This document shows, one piece after another, positions 63,450-64,000 of a stretch of 64,000 nucleotides of DNA. Within the stretch, counting starts at the first letter, position 1; each line of letters opens with the position of its first letter. The DNA is from Acidihalobacter ferrooxydans (lineage in GTDB: Bacteria; Pseudomonadota; Gammaproteobacteria; DSM-5130; Acidihalobacteraceae): contig NZ_CP019434.1 of assembly GCF_001975725.1 (NCBI RefSeq), forward strand, positions 2,191,486-2,255,485, read 5' to 3'. The notes beneath the pieces are model-generated. The model was not told the origin of the DNA. It ran no database searches and was given only the letters and a program-made list of their open reading frames with translations. The position numbers were made by a program, and so were the translations under genes.

Positions 63450-64000
63450 TCATGCGTGGCCACCCTTGCGCGCGATCATGACCCGGCGCAGATAGTCGAG
63501 CAGATCACGCTCCGGCCCATCCGGGCGGCCCGAAATCCACCATAGCACAAGTATACTTGACACATAGGAAATCGCACCGATTGCAACCATTTCCGTGAGT
63601 TGCAAGGCGAGGCCAAGATTGCTGAAACCCGGATGCGAGTCAAACCAGCCGAAACCCAGAAGATTCAGCAGACCTGCCATCACCACCGTGCCGACGAAAC
63701 TCCGCCACAGACCCGCCCCGAGGCGTTTCCAGGAAATATCCAGCCGCCGCATGGCAACGATGAAATAAATCATCCCGCCGAGAATGCCGTTGAGCACCAA
63801 GCCCACGGCGATGCCGGGAAAGCCGAACAGGTGGATGAACACCACGATACTGGCAATGCTGGAAAGGCCGAACACGACGCTCATTTTGAGCATCGCTTTC
63901 ATCCAGCCATGCACCGCGAATGCCTGCCGGCTCATCTCACCGAAAATTGAGACCGCGCCCCCAGCGCCAAGACCTGCAGCAAGGGCACCGCGCCCAGCCA
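63450..64000 (-). CDS. polysaccharide flippase (Wzx/MATE-like), C-terminal part
   Basis: The open frame runs from the window edge to a TGA at 63450, covering about 183 codons of the C-terminal part of a membrane transporter. ISFGEMSRQAF-type segment (VSIFGEMSRQAFAVHGWMKA), SVVFGLSSIASIVVFIHLFG, GIAVGLVLNGILGGMIYFIV and the final hydrophobic helices fit the polysaccharide biosynthesis/oligosaccharide flippase C-terminal domain. It would move lipid-linked glycan units across the inner membrane. It is the most upstream gene of the locus in this window; the N-terminus lies beyond base 64000. Confidence 0.75.
   Translation of the reverse strand, partial: AGRGALAAGLGAGGAVSIFGEMSRQAFAVHGWMKAMLKMSVVFGLSSIASIVVFIHLFGFPGIAVGLVLNGILGGMIYFIVAMRRLDISWKRLGAGLWRSFVGTVVMAGLLNLLGFGWFDSHPGFSNLGLALQLTEMVAIGAISYVSSILVLWWISGRPDGPERDLLDYLRRVMIARKGGHA

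Overview
This 64 kb window looks like chromosomal DNA of a GC-rich gammaproteobacterium with a sulfur-oxidising lifestyle. The evidence is a gammaproteobacterial surE-pcm-yqaA-nlpD-rpoS block, a type I sulfide:quinone oxidoreductase with all three expected cysteines, an E. coli-type cytochrome bd operon behind an FNR-like box, and recJ beside an RpfE-like gene. An acidophilic or halophilic Chromatiales-like sulfur oxidiser (for example near Acidihalobacter) would fit, but that placement is inference from gene content only.

Layout. 1-3779: the end of an IS3-family element inserted at the start of a gene downstream of a decayed type I restriction-modification operon (hsdS and hsdM, both broken by point lesions and by a short GTAGGGGC palindromic repeat). 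3968-11059: hom, alaC, a small Mth938-domain gene, then the minus-strand surE-pcm-yqaA-nlpD-rpoS cluster, with a MITE-like repeat filling the nlpD-rpoS gap. 11464-17547: smr, the FNR-type promoter, cydA-cydB-cydX-ybgE, a second copy of that repeat, sqr and a strong terminator. 17611-25820: a translationally coupled run mrcB-lipoprotein-yoaA-tsaB-truD and a divergent kinase/P-loop fusion.

26000-28400 is an AT-rich island with the architecture of integron gene cassettes without an integrase: a nuclease-fold-like gene, an attC site, a DUF3825 gene, a second attC site, then a parDE toxin-antitoxin pair in reverse orientation flanked by 42-bp direct repeats. 28475-44863 is mixed metabolism and maintenance: acetoacetyl-CoA synthetase, a YdgA-like protein, a sulfotransferase-like/aminotransferase pair, dsbG, recJ, an RpfE-like gene, a hydroxyacid dehydrogenase, marC, an aldo/keto reductase and putA.

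44875-64000 is one long minus-strand surface-polysaccharide locus: a flippase (cut by the window edge), a secreted lyase-like protein, eight glycosyltransferases, two sulfotransferases, an O-acyltransferase and a CDP-deoxysugar module (rfbF, an epimerase, a SAF-domain dehydrogenase, rfbG). Many junctions overlap by 4 bp. Together they predict an acylated and possibly sulfated glycan carrying a CDP-derived deoxysugar.

Three families of short dispersed repeats with inverted ends (called A, B and C here) sit in intergenic gaps, several of them touching stop codons. They are the most pervasive structure that the genes do not explain.
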